64,000 bases of DNA from Carposina sasakii (GCA_014607495.2 CP053148.1:17546001-17610000), one strand, 5' to 3'. Positions 12,401 to 27,400 are shown, numbered from the stretch's first letter. The notes: a model not told the origin generated them from the sequence alone. Numbers and translations are program-made.

Positions 12401-15400
12401 ACCATAACTGAGTAATAAGTAGGGAATACCACAAAGGGATAAAACAAAGTCACGCGATGTTGTCCCAACATAGCGAGATAAAATTTACTCAACTGGGCCA
12501 ACTCGACCCCGTATCTAGGAGTAAATTCCATCCCGATTTGGTATTCATTGTTGAGAGTCGATATGGTACTAGATATAGTTACGGCGACGTAAAATAAAAT
12601 TGTAACGAGGTTTTCGAAATTCGAAAGCATAATTATATCAAATCATGCATAGGGGTAGGACAATTTATCGTCCAGCTAGTACTAACTGATGCGTAATATT
12701 AATTAATGTAAGTCCTAACTAATGGCTCTACTAATCAGCTTAACGGGAATATTTTAATGTAATGTAATCAATGGTGCATTCATACATCGCTAATGGCTTA
12801 TTTGGCAAAATGTGTTTGCATATCCCGCGCATCATATTTTACATACATACATTAAACTAATGACCTAGCGTTCGGACCTGGCTTTAGATTTATTATACTT
12901 ACTAATATTATATTGTAAATGCGAAAGTATTTTGTGTTTTTTTTTTCCTATCCCCATCGATTTTTGGATTGAAAACGGTTATTAGTCTCTGTATGGGAAG
13001 TCAAAATAATATTAAAAATTTTGCCACGTCTGTTGGTGGGTAGGGAACTAGTGCCCATACAAAGTTTTGCATCCTCCTTTGTCTGTCTGTCTTTCACGCC
13101 AAAAGTACACAGGTAGTCTAGCTAAGCGTGAAAATGGACATAGGCTACTTTTTATCCCGGATAATTTCGACATATATTTTTTTTCAGTCCACACGACTAG
13201 TAACATATATAGTACATAAGGTACTTGTTTGGTATTTACGTTGAAATACGTCATAAACATTACGAATGAAAAATGATGTAATACGAACAGCTGGAATAAA
13301 ACACCACGTGGTGACAACAGGTTGCCGAGCTATATCGAAATAGAAATGGCGGGTGAAATTGCAAATGTGGAGGATGGGGTGCAGATGGGTGCGGGTGGTG
13401 GGGTGCCGCTGCGGTGGCGTGCCCGGTTTCTCGTCGGCATGGCAACGGGTCCAGACGATCTCTACGGGGAGACCGGGGAGAGCAGCTGTATTGATTTCGA
13501 CTGAAGTTCACCGACCATTCCGCACCCCGCGCGTCCCGCGCCCTCGGCCCAGCTATCATATGACATTATGACACAGGAGCTCGTATAGCATTGCAGATAA
13601 GTATGACCTATGCTTATATTACCTGTACTACAAGGTGTTTGAAAAAACTGCTAATTACCGTTTCACGGTAAGACAATGTGTGATTTTAGTAGATGCCAAT
13701 CAAAGGCCGAATGATAATTATGTAAATGAATGTAACTACACATTGTCTTCCATAAAGAGCCTAGAATGTGCCGTGTTAGTTTAAGGACGAACATTTTGTA
13801 GCCACAAACAAAGAAGCCATTATAAATAAGTAATCATAATCGAATAAATAAGAAGATAAGTCAAATGTACAAATAATTACAGACTCTTCAAAGTTGAAGA
13901 TAAAATACTTGAAGGAATTATTTCTCGTTCATGTCATTTTGGGAATATTTTAGATGAATTTATTTATTTTCGTATGTTTAATAATATCATTCTTCTTCTT
14001 CTTCAGCCTATTGCAGTCCACTGCTGGACGTAGGCCTCCACCAGGGCACGCCACAAGGCTACTGCCACAGGGGGGTTTTGCCCATAGTCACCACGCTGGG
14101 CAGGCGGGTTGGTGACCGAAGTGTGATTTTCGGACTATGTTGTCAGTACGGGAGGCGCTGCTGCCCACCTTCCGGAAACCCTTAATCGCCTCGTACGATA
14201 CCCACGGGCAGGCAGGGATGGTACAAACTCTACTCTGCCGGCACCACGCGGCTATCATATCGTATCATAATTTGTATAAAATGTTCACGAGAACTGTAAT
14301 TACTTTTGATATAAGTACATCAATGGACTTTTAGAGAGTAAATTAGTTTAGTTCAGGTTATTGTAATTATTTCGTAGTAATATTCTATTTTAAACTTCTA
14401 TGTTCATCAGTGGACTTAAAGACTGAAATCACGATCTTACAACTTTTGCCTTCAACATCATTTTTGATACCAAAAATATATAGCTTATTCTCAAAAGTCT
14501 CGCACAAAAAGATGCCAAGAACGTGACCAGCAGCGTAACAAAGGGTTATATTTAGGTACGCATAGTGTAGGCAGCAAATAATTTAGGTGTTGCTATATTA
14601 GGGTGTATATTTGGGGCCGGGGCGGCGTACCCTGGTCGATGGCCGGGCCGGAGCCGCGCAGGCGCCGCGCCAGGGTCGCAGCCCTCGCGGTTCTCGACCC
14701 CTACAGTCTAGGCGCCTACTGCTATCATATACAGATAGCCAGCATCTGTCTATGGACCTTCTATATCTGTCGAAATTATCATGAATGTATTCTGCTCATT
14801 TTTTCAGATGCCCGTGTGAATGATTAGCAAAATCATATACATACTCGTGTAGCTATAAAATGTTTTGTTGGGTAGAAAATCCAATAAATGCAACTAGGTC
14901 AACCCGGGCCAGTATAGCAAAAAAAGATTGACCTAAATGTGTCATCTCATGCAACATTACGAGTTTGGGATTAATAATAAAAAGGTTCTATATGCAACAA
15001 TCCACTATCCCGAGATTATTTGGACTCAGATGTTCAGGGAAGTAGGCATAATAATCAGCTGTCCGTGAAGTCTCGATAAGGATAGCCTGAAGGGGCTTAC
15101 TTCAGGCGATAAGCAAGCAACTTTCACTCCAATGTTTAACCTGTAGAACTTATGTAAATTCATTATGATCCTGGCGCCCCATGGAAACATATATATAGTA
15201 GATCTAAGATGTAGAGTGCTAATGTCATAAACTGCCTCGATGCACCATTAGACTTTTCGGTGCCTCACAATTCTAGTCCTTGACACTTAAATTGTATTAC
15301 TGTACGTCATAGTGCATTAGTAATGTAGTACATTACTGTACATTACAGTAATGCAATCTAAGTGTCAAGGACTGGAATTGTGAGGCATCGAAAAGTCTAA

Positions 15401-18400
15401 TGGTGCATCGAGGCAGTTTATGACATTAGCACTCTATGACATGTTATTCCTCTGTGGTATGATATACCTACATTTTAACTCAAGTCCATAAAGATTCGGA
15501 CAAATCACAAAATAATAAATACGTCATTGTACTATTTATAGGTTTATGCAAGGGTAAACTGACAAACTGACATAAACAATTATTTCTTGCTCAGCTGTGG
15601 ATTAAAAATCTTTCTACATGCTTTCTACAGTCACCGTTCTATATCGCAGACATTCCTACCTATTATTTCCATAACTTACATCATTCAACATTCTACTTAC
15701 ACTACAATTTTTTTAATATCCAAAACTCCAAAACCCAAATTTTTCTGTTAATCAAATGAATACAAAACATTATTATATGGCTTGCGGGGCGTCTAGTCAG
15801 ACTAGTTACATTCACTTGTTCCACAAATTGGTACGCTCGAGACATGGCTAATAATTTGGGTCAAACTTAAGTTTCGGTCTCAATTTGGCTACAAACGAGA
15901 TTGGATCATAAACATAAAAATTATAGGTTAGATATAATAGATAATCTACCCACATTATTTATTAAACCGATATATTGAAATATCAATAGGTTTGCTTCAA
16001 AAACTTTTGACGTATAAACAAAAAATATTCCAACATCTTTGTGGTCATCGCGGGCACCGAGGGTAGAACGGCAAAATATATTTGCAGACAGAATAAATAC
16101 AAAGGTTTTTGCGCAATTTCTGAACATATAGCACAAAAACTCTGTAGTCCGAACTGTTGCGGGCAAGAAAAATATTCACGCTATCTACATCTACATCGCT
16201 CGGTTTCAGTTAAATTAAAATTTCAGTGGGTACTTTACAGCATTGCAAAAAACCAAACTGCGCCGGCAGTCTCGAGTGCACGCTTTTGTGTAACATTGAA
16301 TTTAAATCCTCCTCGAGCCGAGTTTGGAGCTAGAATTTCTGAATACCCTCGTCTACCGGACACAGAAGTTGAAATGATTTTACGAGCAGCCCTAAAGTTG
16401 GCTTGGAACAAGCTATGAAGACAATCGACAATTGAATACGTTTTGCATCAAATTAATGAGTTATTTATAGAGCTACTGAATTAAATGCTTTTACATTTAG
16501 TAACATCTTCCTATACTTATAACCGTAACTACCGACAACGGGCAGTAAAAATTAATCGTTACTAATTTTAGACTAAAAAAAATTAAGGACATTTAAACTA
16601 TTTACTCCTACTTAATTTTTAACAACCGCAAAAATATATGTTGAATCTTTTGAATGAACGATAAATCGACTTATTTGAAAGGTCTACATGGAAACAGAAC
16701 CTTTTATGCTGGCTATTAACGTGTATACACTAACTTGTAAATAGCGTTGCCGGCTTGCTGAAGAAATACCATTCATTGGATTGAAGTTAATTTTAACAAT
16801 GTATGTTTTTATTTATTGAGTAAACATGGCAGTATAGCGCGATGTGTTACCGTTACGGAAACAGAAGCGTTCAAAGAAATGATTGACCATTGTGCAATGA
16901 TAGTACTTAAGACTTAAGATCTCCTCAGTAGATGGCGCTGTTCCTAAAATTAATTCTTTTTAATTAGTTTTATTTTTTTTTAAATTTTATTTCAGATTTT
17001 TAAAAGAATTACAATTAGGTTCAGGGTGCCATTAAACCGGAGGGGTTTCACTTGGCGCCATTTATGTAATTATTAGTTATAAATTATTTGCTAGATTTAT
17101 TCAGTACCTACACTCAGCCTGGGACATATTTATACGTTTCACCGAATAGCTTCTATTACCGCTTTTTCTTTTTTTTTTATAAACACTTATCTATTCGCAA
17201 CCGTCACTTTTATTAGACATAGCTACAACAATATATACACTACACTGCATAGATAGTACCTATGGGCGTGCACGGCTTAGTAGCTAGCGCCATCATTCAC
17301 AGGAGCCATTCGGCGAAACGCAGGTAGCTTAGAGCAACGTGGGCTGTAGATAGGACCTACTGTGGGTACAGTATTTATTTAAAGATATAAGTGACTCAAC
17401 ATTATTAGTACAGGAATAATACTTCTGAGTCTGTGCAGTCGTGCGCAATTTTATATGAGGGTAGTACAAGAAATGGAAGTAGAATCAATCACGGTAGGTC
17501 CTGTAGGACCAAGCAAAAAATAGTTTAGACTTTGGCAGGTATTCATATCCATATTATTAAGTGCCGCTCAAGCGATGACAAAGCGTGCAATTCGATTTCC
17601 TTGCGCATAGTTATACCTGCCAGCATCTAGTCGACTCAGATTACATTTCCTGGAATTTGTCACATCGTCATATACAGGCTGATCTTTTGCTGAGCTAAAA
17701 AATGCATCGGTAAGCAAACATCATATTTTATTAGTTGGGAAGCCAATTCCTATAGATTTTTTGCACATTTTAGGTTAAATGTTCTATTATTTTCATACAA
17801 AGTTTCATATTTAGAATTTCGAAGAACCGAGATTCTTCGAAATTTCTAGTATTGAAATTGGCCGTTAGTAGTTAGACTGGTTTGTTTTCGTTGTCGGGTT
17901 TTATTGCAACAGATACTCCTTTAGTTTTATTTTAATATTTTTGGTGTTGATTTTTTCTTTAAACGCGTTGGGCAATTCGTTATATACTCTGGGGATTATG
18001 TACTGTACAGTTCTACGTCCATATGTATTATTGCATTTGGTGATGTTCATTTTTTTGTGTGTGATAGCTCTGGTTACAATTTTATGTTCTATTGGTTTTA
18101 GCAGATCTTCCCGATGAAACTGTTCTGCTAACAATGCGTATCTTGCCCTGTCGTGTATAGGTATTACCCCACAAAAACTAAAAAGTCTTTTGTATTCTCC
18201 TTGTTATTTTAGTTTAATTCTATGCGGAACTATTGTTTTAAGTATTCTGATTTGAAGATTATAGATTTTATCCAAATAAGAATTGTATGTCCGTCCATAA
18301 CTTGTAATACCGTAAAAAATTGCAGACTCTACCAGTGAAAAGTATAGACTTAGTAATACTTTGTATGGTATCTTATATATACTTTTATGCAGACAGTCGT

Positions 18401-21400
18401 GACTGTGGGCTATTAGTTTTATATTTTGTTCTGGAGTGTTATGACTTGATCGAATATGCATTACTTGCGTCTTCTGTGCATTGAGAATCAGTCCGGCATT
18501 GTGAGACCACTTGATAAGTGTCGTGAAGTCATGTTGTAGATCTTGCATTGCCTTACATGCGTCTTTGTTTGCTGCTATAAGGCAGGTGTCGTCTGCAAAC
18601 TGGTATAATGAACAACGCTCTACTACATGTTTGATATCATTAACATAAGTCAGATAGTGAAGTGGACCTAATACAGAACCCTGGGCTATACCCATAGTTA
18701 CCCTGGTCCCATCGCTGCAGGTGTTTCCGATTTTCACCCTATACTCTCTGTTCGTAAGATAGTCTCGACACCAACGTAGTAGTGGACCTCTAATGCCTAT
18801 GTTATCCAGTTTTTTAAGCAGATAGTTGTGTTGCAAAGTATCGAATGCTTTACAACACTGTTACTTACTGGATAATACTTTTATCGCACGTTGCCCCAAT
18901 TTTATGACGTAAACAGGAAAGTTCAGACTTCACAGACGAGGTCAAAGTCTTTTTATTCGTTAGGGTTAATTAGAACTGATGTGTGACCTAAAAATGTATA
19001 AGGAAATTGGGTCGGAACTCCGCAAAAATATGGCGAAAAATAAGGTATAGTAAATGGCTTCAATAAAGTTTGTTTACAACCAGGACAATTAAAGTAAAGT
19101 AGCCCACCCACCCACATAAAAATACTTTTTATATAGGTGTGTATGTAAGTCCTTATGGGCTTCTTCTTTTGAAGAATTAGGTACTCGGTAAAATAGAACC
19201 ATTTTTCTTGTTTTTAGTATGGAATAATAGGTTTTATAGTTTATACATTTTTTGTGTTATTATTAAAAATCTATCTAACTATCACCCTGGAAAAACTTAT
19301 TAGCAATTAAACGTTAAAATTATCATTCATTAAAAGTTACTTTTATTTAAAAACGTAATTTCAGACAAACGAGCATTTTTAGAAAAACAAAAAAAATGAA
19401 TAAAGTTTGCCCTTGGTTTTGGATTGTGTATAGTTGTCAATAAAAATTGTTTAATCTTAGATTAATGATAGGTCTTCGCTCCGTGGTTAATAATAGGCAA
19501 GTACATATATTAAAAAATGTATGTAAAAAAAGCTCATAATGTAGTGCTGTACGGCTGTTATATGTTTTATATTATTTTATACCATTTAATAATATATTGA
19601 TTTAATAAGTATTTATTAAATCAATGAGATAATTGAAATAGGTATGGGTAAAATTGTGTATTTTTACACCTTTTATGTTGTAATTTTTTCTTTAAATTTT
19701 TTAAACTTTTAAACACCTGTAACTTTGGTATTTACTAACCGATTGATGTTATTTTTGCACTATTCGGTTTGTATTTGTAATGCCTTTCGAATAAAATATA
19801 AAAATCTGTTTTTTCGTGTCGGACGCATATTCCCTATTGTGATATTCGTAACATAAAGGCACCATAAAGGTTCGCCTATCCCTGTTTATATGATTGACGG
19901 CTCCTAAGATGGCGAAATAGGAATTTAATGAGCGCCAAACGCGGGTGCAATGGAGGGGAAGAGCTATACGTATGTATAATTAATTATATAAAATCATAAA
20001 TACAGTATCGTAATAATATCGTAAACAGAATTCCTTCGGGTAATAAATTATTCGTAAGTGTAATAAACATCGTATGTGGTTTAATTGCGACTTACATACA
20101 CACATAGGTACTTACTTATAGCAATTTAGTATACTTACACATATCATAATTTATATTATTTCACTTATGGAATTTAGTACCTACTGGCGAATATTTACTT
20201 CATAATTACAAATAGATGCTGATTGTAAGTGATCTTTAAATGTTTAAATAAAATGTGGAATTCAAACATTAAATACCTCAAAGTTTCATTCTGTTAAATT
20301 ACAATGGGCAAAACCAAATTCCAAAGCGTTTCTGTAAATATAATTTCTAGTATTTACACATTTACCGCTAATGTAAAGAGGAGGAATCAGTTCAATTTAA
20401 CTCCATCCCACAGTATACATAATATTGTTATAGTATAAATCTATTTATAGAATCACATTGCTTCCTACCCTTTTCTAATATTAAAGAGGGAAAGTTTGTA
20501 AGACCGATTTTTTCAGGTAGGTCAGGAACATACAAACAAACGAAAACCTATTACTAAATGTGCCGAGTTCGACTACCTAATAATTTTATGAGCCAAAGTC
20601 AACCGCACTCGCCTGTAGTGCAATCTGCTATGTTTTCGCCGTCAAATTTCCCGTAGGGTCGACTCAATATGCAATCGTTCTATTGTAAACATTTTTCTTA
20701 CAGGTGACAGTGCACGGTGTTTCCACATTTGTAATTTGCAAAAATGGCTTCTGACATGATTCACTTGTTAGACTAGCTTCATTTGGTGACTAGGCACTGG
20801 AGAACCTCCAGTACCTACAGCTAATTATAATAAGCGATAAGAAATTATTCTACTGTAAAGCTTCACTTTATAAAGTTTCACTATTGAATGCATTTATATC
20901 AGTAAAAGTAACTTTGTTAGCCAATATATTTATCGGAGCACTCGCATAACAAACCTTGTTTATTTTTTATGTTTCCGTTTCCGTTTATTTGGGTTTACCA
21001 TTATCTTATCTGATAGTTTAGAGACTTTGACTTTAGCAATTTCGGACACAGATAACTCCTGTTATCAACTTTCTTTTGTTTACTACTTTGTGACTAGACT
21101 GTTCTTCTTGGTTATTTATTATAATACCAAGATACATTGGAATCATATGTGTTTTCAGTCAAGTTTTACGCTCAAAGCATCTTCAAAGTGAAGTAAACCT
21201 ATAGGTATTTACGTCTAAGAACCAACACTATCATTTACTTTTCTGATTAAATATGGGCATCATAATTCTAATGGCGAGGCTTCTCTAGAATATATCAGCT
21301 GCATCTTAAGCCAACTGTTAAAAGAGGCTAGTCAAACACAACTGATAAAATATATTTAATGTAAGTACACCTATCAGTAAGACCCCATTGATAAATTCAT

Positions 21401-24400
21401 GGCATACCATAAACTATCAGCCAATCTATTTACAATGGTGACCATTGTCTGTATGCCCGTCATTATTACCAAAGCTAATGTGGACTGCAGTTAGGAGTAA
21501 ACACATTAACTGGAGTCCATCGTAGAATAACCGTAGCTGATTTACGAACTAACGTATTTGCATGCAGTTACTAACATAATGTAATCCCATATAAAGCAAC
21601 TAGCGCCACCGTTAAAGGAAGTATTTGGTGGAATGCACTCTACCAGATATCTTAGACTCGGCACAAAGGCTGTACTACAATGCATTAGGGATTGTAATTG
21701 TTTGCTTTAAGAGCCGACTAGCGTAGCCACTTCACTTGTAACTCTAATGGTGTGACTACACATGGCTATGCGTATAGGCGTACTTGAGTTTGTTTGTTTG
21801 ACTATTAGGTACATATTTAGAGTCGATTTGACTCTATTTGTCAATGATACCTAATTATGTAGGTAAATAAAATAAAACTATGTGAAAATTTAAGAATTTA
21901 GACATAGTCCATGTCGAATTTTTAGTTTTAAACCGATTAACTGTCTCATGCATGATACATTTGTAAACACTTTGGAAATTTCTTACAAAAAAAAAACTTG
22001 TGTATACGTGTAATCGGCTATAAACTGAAAAAGGATCTAAAAATCATAGATAGATAGATAATTCCTTGATATTAAAAAGGTATAAAGGAACTAACATTTC
22101 AACTTCAATATTATAGTATAATATGAATTTCAAATGTGAAAACACGGCAGTCCTATTTAGACTTATGGCGACTTAGACACTACACACGACGGACGTTTGC
22201 CATAACCAGTTTCTACGCCAAAACGCATAGCCATGTGTAGGCACGCCATAATGGTGAATCACGCACACATGCCGGCAACTAGCGTAGGTTGATTGAGAAT
22301 AATAATTTTAACGGCTAAGGAATTCTAAGTATGCCACAACATAAGTAAGTACTGTTTACTGATGATTAATATGGGGTGATTACTGTAGTAGGAGCTTATT
22401 TCTAGACATACTCGTAGCTGTACTTTGAGTAACAAACGCTGAATGTGTGTATTTTGTAGGTTTGCGGCATGTAATACCTATAATTTGCAGCTGTGATATT
22501 TTCTTATCTACTAAAACAATTTGTTCTAACTAAATTATCAAACAGATTTTGTTACGGTCATATTTTACATATAGACACGGCTTCCGTAGTGGGGTACTCA
22601 GCACTGCAAGGATTATAAAGGAGATCTTACAGCAACGTTTAGCATAGCGAGTTCATATGTTAAGCCTGCAATACATGTTGGCCCAGCCTAGCCGAGTGAA
22701 CGCTAGGAGGCGAGGCATAAATATTGGAATAGGTGTGTGGATTAGGTATTTTTAAATACTAGTCGGTACCTAATACAATAGTATTCTAATGATATTGTAG
22801 TATTTTTGCTAAATAATAAAATTGTAACTTATCATCTAAGCCTTACGGTTGATTTCTTGATGAGATGATATTTTATGGGATACCTAACACCTAATACGTT
22901 ACATTAAGTACTGACTAGTGTTGAAAAATACCTAATCCACATACCTATTCCAATATTTATGCCTCACCTCTAGCGTTCACTCGGCTAGGCTGGGCCAACA
23001 TGTATCGCAGGCTTTAAAGAGTGACAAGTTGCTGGCCTATCGCCTGAGATAATGGCCTAACCCATGAATTATTTCTGGTAAATTCGAATGCAAATGCAAC
23101 ACGTGAAAGTAGCGTAATAGTGAATGATTATACAAAAGTTAAATAAATACGTTATACATATACATTAGGATACCTTAAACTCCACGTTACCTTCTTAACA
23201 GATGTACAAACTATGGTTACTTACATGGATAAGAAAAATAAATAAACTTCTATAGATAACATAAGCAGACTTTCCAAACGATTAGATGAAGCTCGACTCG
23301 ATAGCGATGACAGACGAAAAATTATCTTCACAAATAAATTAGCTTTATAGGCATCGGTGAAACTATGGAAATTAATAAAAACTCCAAAAGTAATTTTAGT
23401 ATGCTACTTTACTACGGTACAGGTGCGAATGGTAGGTATCCCAATCATATTTATAAGTCCGTGATGTCAATAAATAACGTGGAATAGCACATCTCTGGCG
23501 TAACTGAAAATCTATCAAGTATTGTCACATTTTATCAACCAAAGTTAAAAGATGAGCGACTTTATGCGAGGCTACAAAGCTGACTTTCGAAACGACTAGC
23601 TGAAGCTCTATCTAATCGATAGCGCAGACAGACAAATTAATTTATTAAAACTACAATCCACAGATAAAACTGGAAAGTAATAAAAACTAAAAAAAAAAGT
23701 AAATATACTTGGCTACGTACTGGAAATAATGTAAGTATTGTAACGTTTTTCATTTCAGCCAAAGTTCGCAAGAAGGGCACGTGCGAGTCACCGTGGTAAT
23801 TTCCTTTAGACTTTTTAAAAGCCAGCCATTCTTTTGCTTCGCCTTATGGACCCTTCCAAACTTATACACAAACAAAGCAAACTTTATGCTTTAGTCGGCT
23901 TCTTACAAAAATGAGATAGAGTTACTATAAATATCATAACGTGACATGTACTTACGGTATGATAAGAAAAATATAATGTGCATTTACAAAACCAAGTAAA
24001 TTTTTAGTTACTTACTAGAAAACTACGACTAGACTCACCGTCCTAACTGAACCCTTGACTAAGTTACCTCCGAACTTTGTCATTCATGAACCGATTTTTT
24101 ATAGTTGTCCATGGGATGCTTCCAAGTTGATCGCGTATTTACATCAAGATCTGATGATGGGATAATGGAGAAATCGACGGCAATCCTCACATATTGTAAT
24201 TTTTTTACTTTTGCTGAGAGTCTAAATTAGTTAGATATTTTTTATACATAAAAGTGTAAGCCCCCACGTTGCCGGTTGCTTAGTTCTATCCATGGAGAAC
24301 TTTTGTACCTTCTACGTGGTTCTACTAAATTTAGAGCTACCTAAATGTTCGCCTATCTAAAGTCTGACTCCTTAGCTAACAGAAAGATGTAATAATGTGT

Positions 24401-27400
24401 AGCCAGATAAAGTAAAAGCTATTTTCGGAGCTCCGAATCGATAAGGACGCGAGTATAGATAGCAGCTTTACGAATTCCCAGGAAATATCTTTACAATGTG
24501 GGTATATCTATAAGCCGTGGTCGAATTTCGACTTTATAACGTAAAATGTTCGACTCTTTTATCCCATAAGCTTCACGTTTTGGCGATCCTTTTGTAGTTT
24601 ATAACAGGCAAATATCACAAATCTGTTCGGACATAATAGTTGGGAGTGTTTATTTTAGCCATTTGTATTGAAGTTATTACCCGACTGCGCGACGCAAAGT
24701 GGTATTGTGTTTAACAGCCTATGTATGTATGTTCCTTTGAAGCACTACACAGACCAAACGCCTCGGTCGATTTTTATGATTCATGCGTCAATCGATTCCT
24801 CTTAGTCCCGCGAGTGTCACTAAAGACATGACGTTAGTGAAAATCCAATATGGCGACTACTGGACGCCATATTGTGAAAATTAAAAAAATTAATTCGACA
24901 ACTATATCGAGTGAGGTATCGTTGAATAGGTATTTAAAAATCATTTTTAGGTTTCTCTCAACATTTTTCGATTCGACTAACCGTTTAGGATCTATATCGA
25001 TTTAAAGTTGCATAACAACCATTCTCACATATAAGTTTATAGACAGCAGCAAGACGAAAAGTTCTTGCTGCCGAGCATGTTGAGCATACCTATTAGTAGC
25101 TACTCATAACAAAAAGTATAAAATAAAAAAAACATAATTTAAATAATATAATAAACTGACTTTTAAAAAAAATTAACCGACTTGAAACTTTAACTAAAAA
25201 GCGATAAATAAAAAAAAAGAGTTCTGTAGCTTCATCATCAGCACAGCAGCATTAGATGTTGACACCCTGAAGCATATACCTGAGTAAGACATGATTACGT
25301 AACAAATACAATTTTCAGTGGTTGCCCTAGATTTCTCCTGAGTCCCATCATCAGATCCTGACCTGGTGAAAATGGGACCACCTCAGAAGTGAACTAACTC
25401 AATTCAACAAAAAAAAAATTTTAAATCCGTCTATAATTAAGGGAAATATCGGTGAACATACATTAAAAAAAATATTATACATACAGACGAATTGAGAACC
25501 TCCTCCTTTTTTTGAAGTCGGTTAAATATCCAAAAACACGACTGCTTAATAAAGAGCCAATCTATGTACATAATAAAAAAACTGAAAAGAAAAAAAAACA
25601 AGCACTTAGATGTCCGGTGGTCTAGAATTCTATATTATTATTATGGAATGAATAATAGGTATTGAAGAACATAAAATATTTACTAATGATCGTAACATAA
25701 CAACTGAACAGCCAGGATCCATTGAAATATTATCAGCTTGGCCGTCGGATAATGGAAGAAGCTATTACAAAAATCATCAAAGGGAAGTATTTCCATTGTA
25801 CGGCTTCCTAACTTTCCTTCTTACCGACGTTTGTTCCGACTTTTGGTTTGAAGTGCGTAGAAGGTATCAATTATATTTTTTTGGACTATTCCTACGCAAA
25901 CTACTCTATTCATAGTGTATTTCTACTAGATATTGAGTTTTAAGAACTAAATGCAGGTGTCTCATTCATGCTCGTGTCTATCTCGAGAAAGTGCGTGCTG
26001 CTGCATACCTGCCCGGCTTGCTTTCATACCGTAAACGAATGATAAAGAGGATATGTTATGTAAACCTGCTACCGCCAATGTAGCCTACCCAATGCGTTAT
26101 GAACAAAATACTAAGTTAAATTTGCCTCTCAGCAAAGTCTACCCTTCCGCCCGTAGATTTTCATACATTTTTTATTAGAGACGTTTGTAAGGCCAACTCC
26201 TCATAGTCCTGCCTTCATATTTCATACCTCACTACTCCATTGCGTTCCACCGATCCGGTTGCAAAACACGTCAGTACTTCGCAAATGTTACCTACATTAA
26301 TTTATTTATACATATCTAGCGGACGCCCGCGACTTCGTCGCGTGAACTGTAGATAAAACCCGACTGCTTAAAAAAGAACCAAATAATGTACATTATAAAA
26401 AACTGAAAAGAAAAACAAGCAGTTAGATGTCCGGTGGTCTAGTGTTCTATAATATTATTATGGAATGAATACTATTGAAGAGCATAAAATATTTTCTAAT
26501 GATCGTAACATAACAACTGAACAGCCAGGATCCGGCATCCGACAGCCAAGCTAATATTTCAAAGGATCCTGGCTGTTCAGTTGTTATGATAAGACTAAGA
26601 TTTTTAATTACCTATTCAACGATACCCCACTCGATATAGTTAGTCGACTTAAATTTTTTCATTTTCACAAAATGGCGTCCAGTAGTCGCCATATTGGATT
26701 TTCACTAACGTCATGTCTTTAGTGACACTCCCCGGACTAAGAGGAATCGATTGACGTATGAATCATAAAAATCGGTCGAGGCGTTTGGTCTGTGTAGTGC
26801 TTCAAAGGAACATACAAACATACATACATACATAGGCTGTTAAACACAATACCACTTCTTTGCGTCGCGCAGTCTGGTAAAAAAAAATATTTCTCAATAT
26901 AACATTTCAATCGGTTCAGTAGTTCTGGTGTAAAGAGATAACAAATTAGTTAAGTTTGCTCATTTTACTTTCTCATTTATAATTTGTATTAGTTGGGATT
27001 GGGATTTATTTATTTATTTATTTATTAAGATTAGGCACACCAACATCACATGTATTAAAAAGTAGAATAATGATTATACATTGTACATACTGATACATAC
27101 TATGACTGGCGCACACAAAACTGCATTAAAATCCTTACGGCCGCGCCGCCCAATAGTCCATCTCGCAACAGTTAAGTGATACAGATATCCCTGCCTCGAT
27201 CACGAGACAAGTTTCGAGAGGCACAACTCGTGGGATGAACATATTCTGTGTAGCTTGAAATAGAACTTTATTGATTTCTGTATAAATGACAGAAGGGATA
27301 CTCGTACCTGGCCGATGAATAATTTACAAACCTGTATCGGAATTTTGGTGAAATGTCTAAAGTAAAGATCGAGAAACGTGTTTTAACTAGGTGTTTGAGT

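Larger units (their letters stand above)
24680..26879. mobile_element. 2.2-kb element with about 270-bp terminal inverted repeats
   Basis: The left arm (24680-24955) and right arm (26608-26879) are inverted copies: TTACC-GACTGCGCGACGCAAAG, cactacacagaccaaacgcc, acgttagtgaaaatccaata, ctcgatata. The interior has no long reading frame. It contains two direct copies of a 200-bp segment (25545-25755 and 26361-26560) and a 25-bp perfect hairpin (26509-26588). A non-autonomous DNA element; superfamily not determined. Confidence 0.75.

Noticed and set aside
13260..13571. Overlapping frames of 60-99 codons in GC-rich DNA
   Set aside because: Frames on both strands arise from high GC. Residue composition is repetitive, and no domain or splice context supports a gene.
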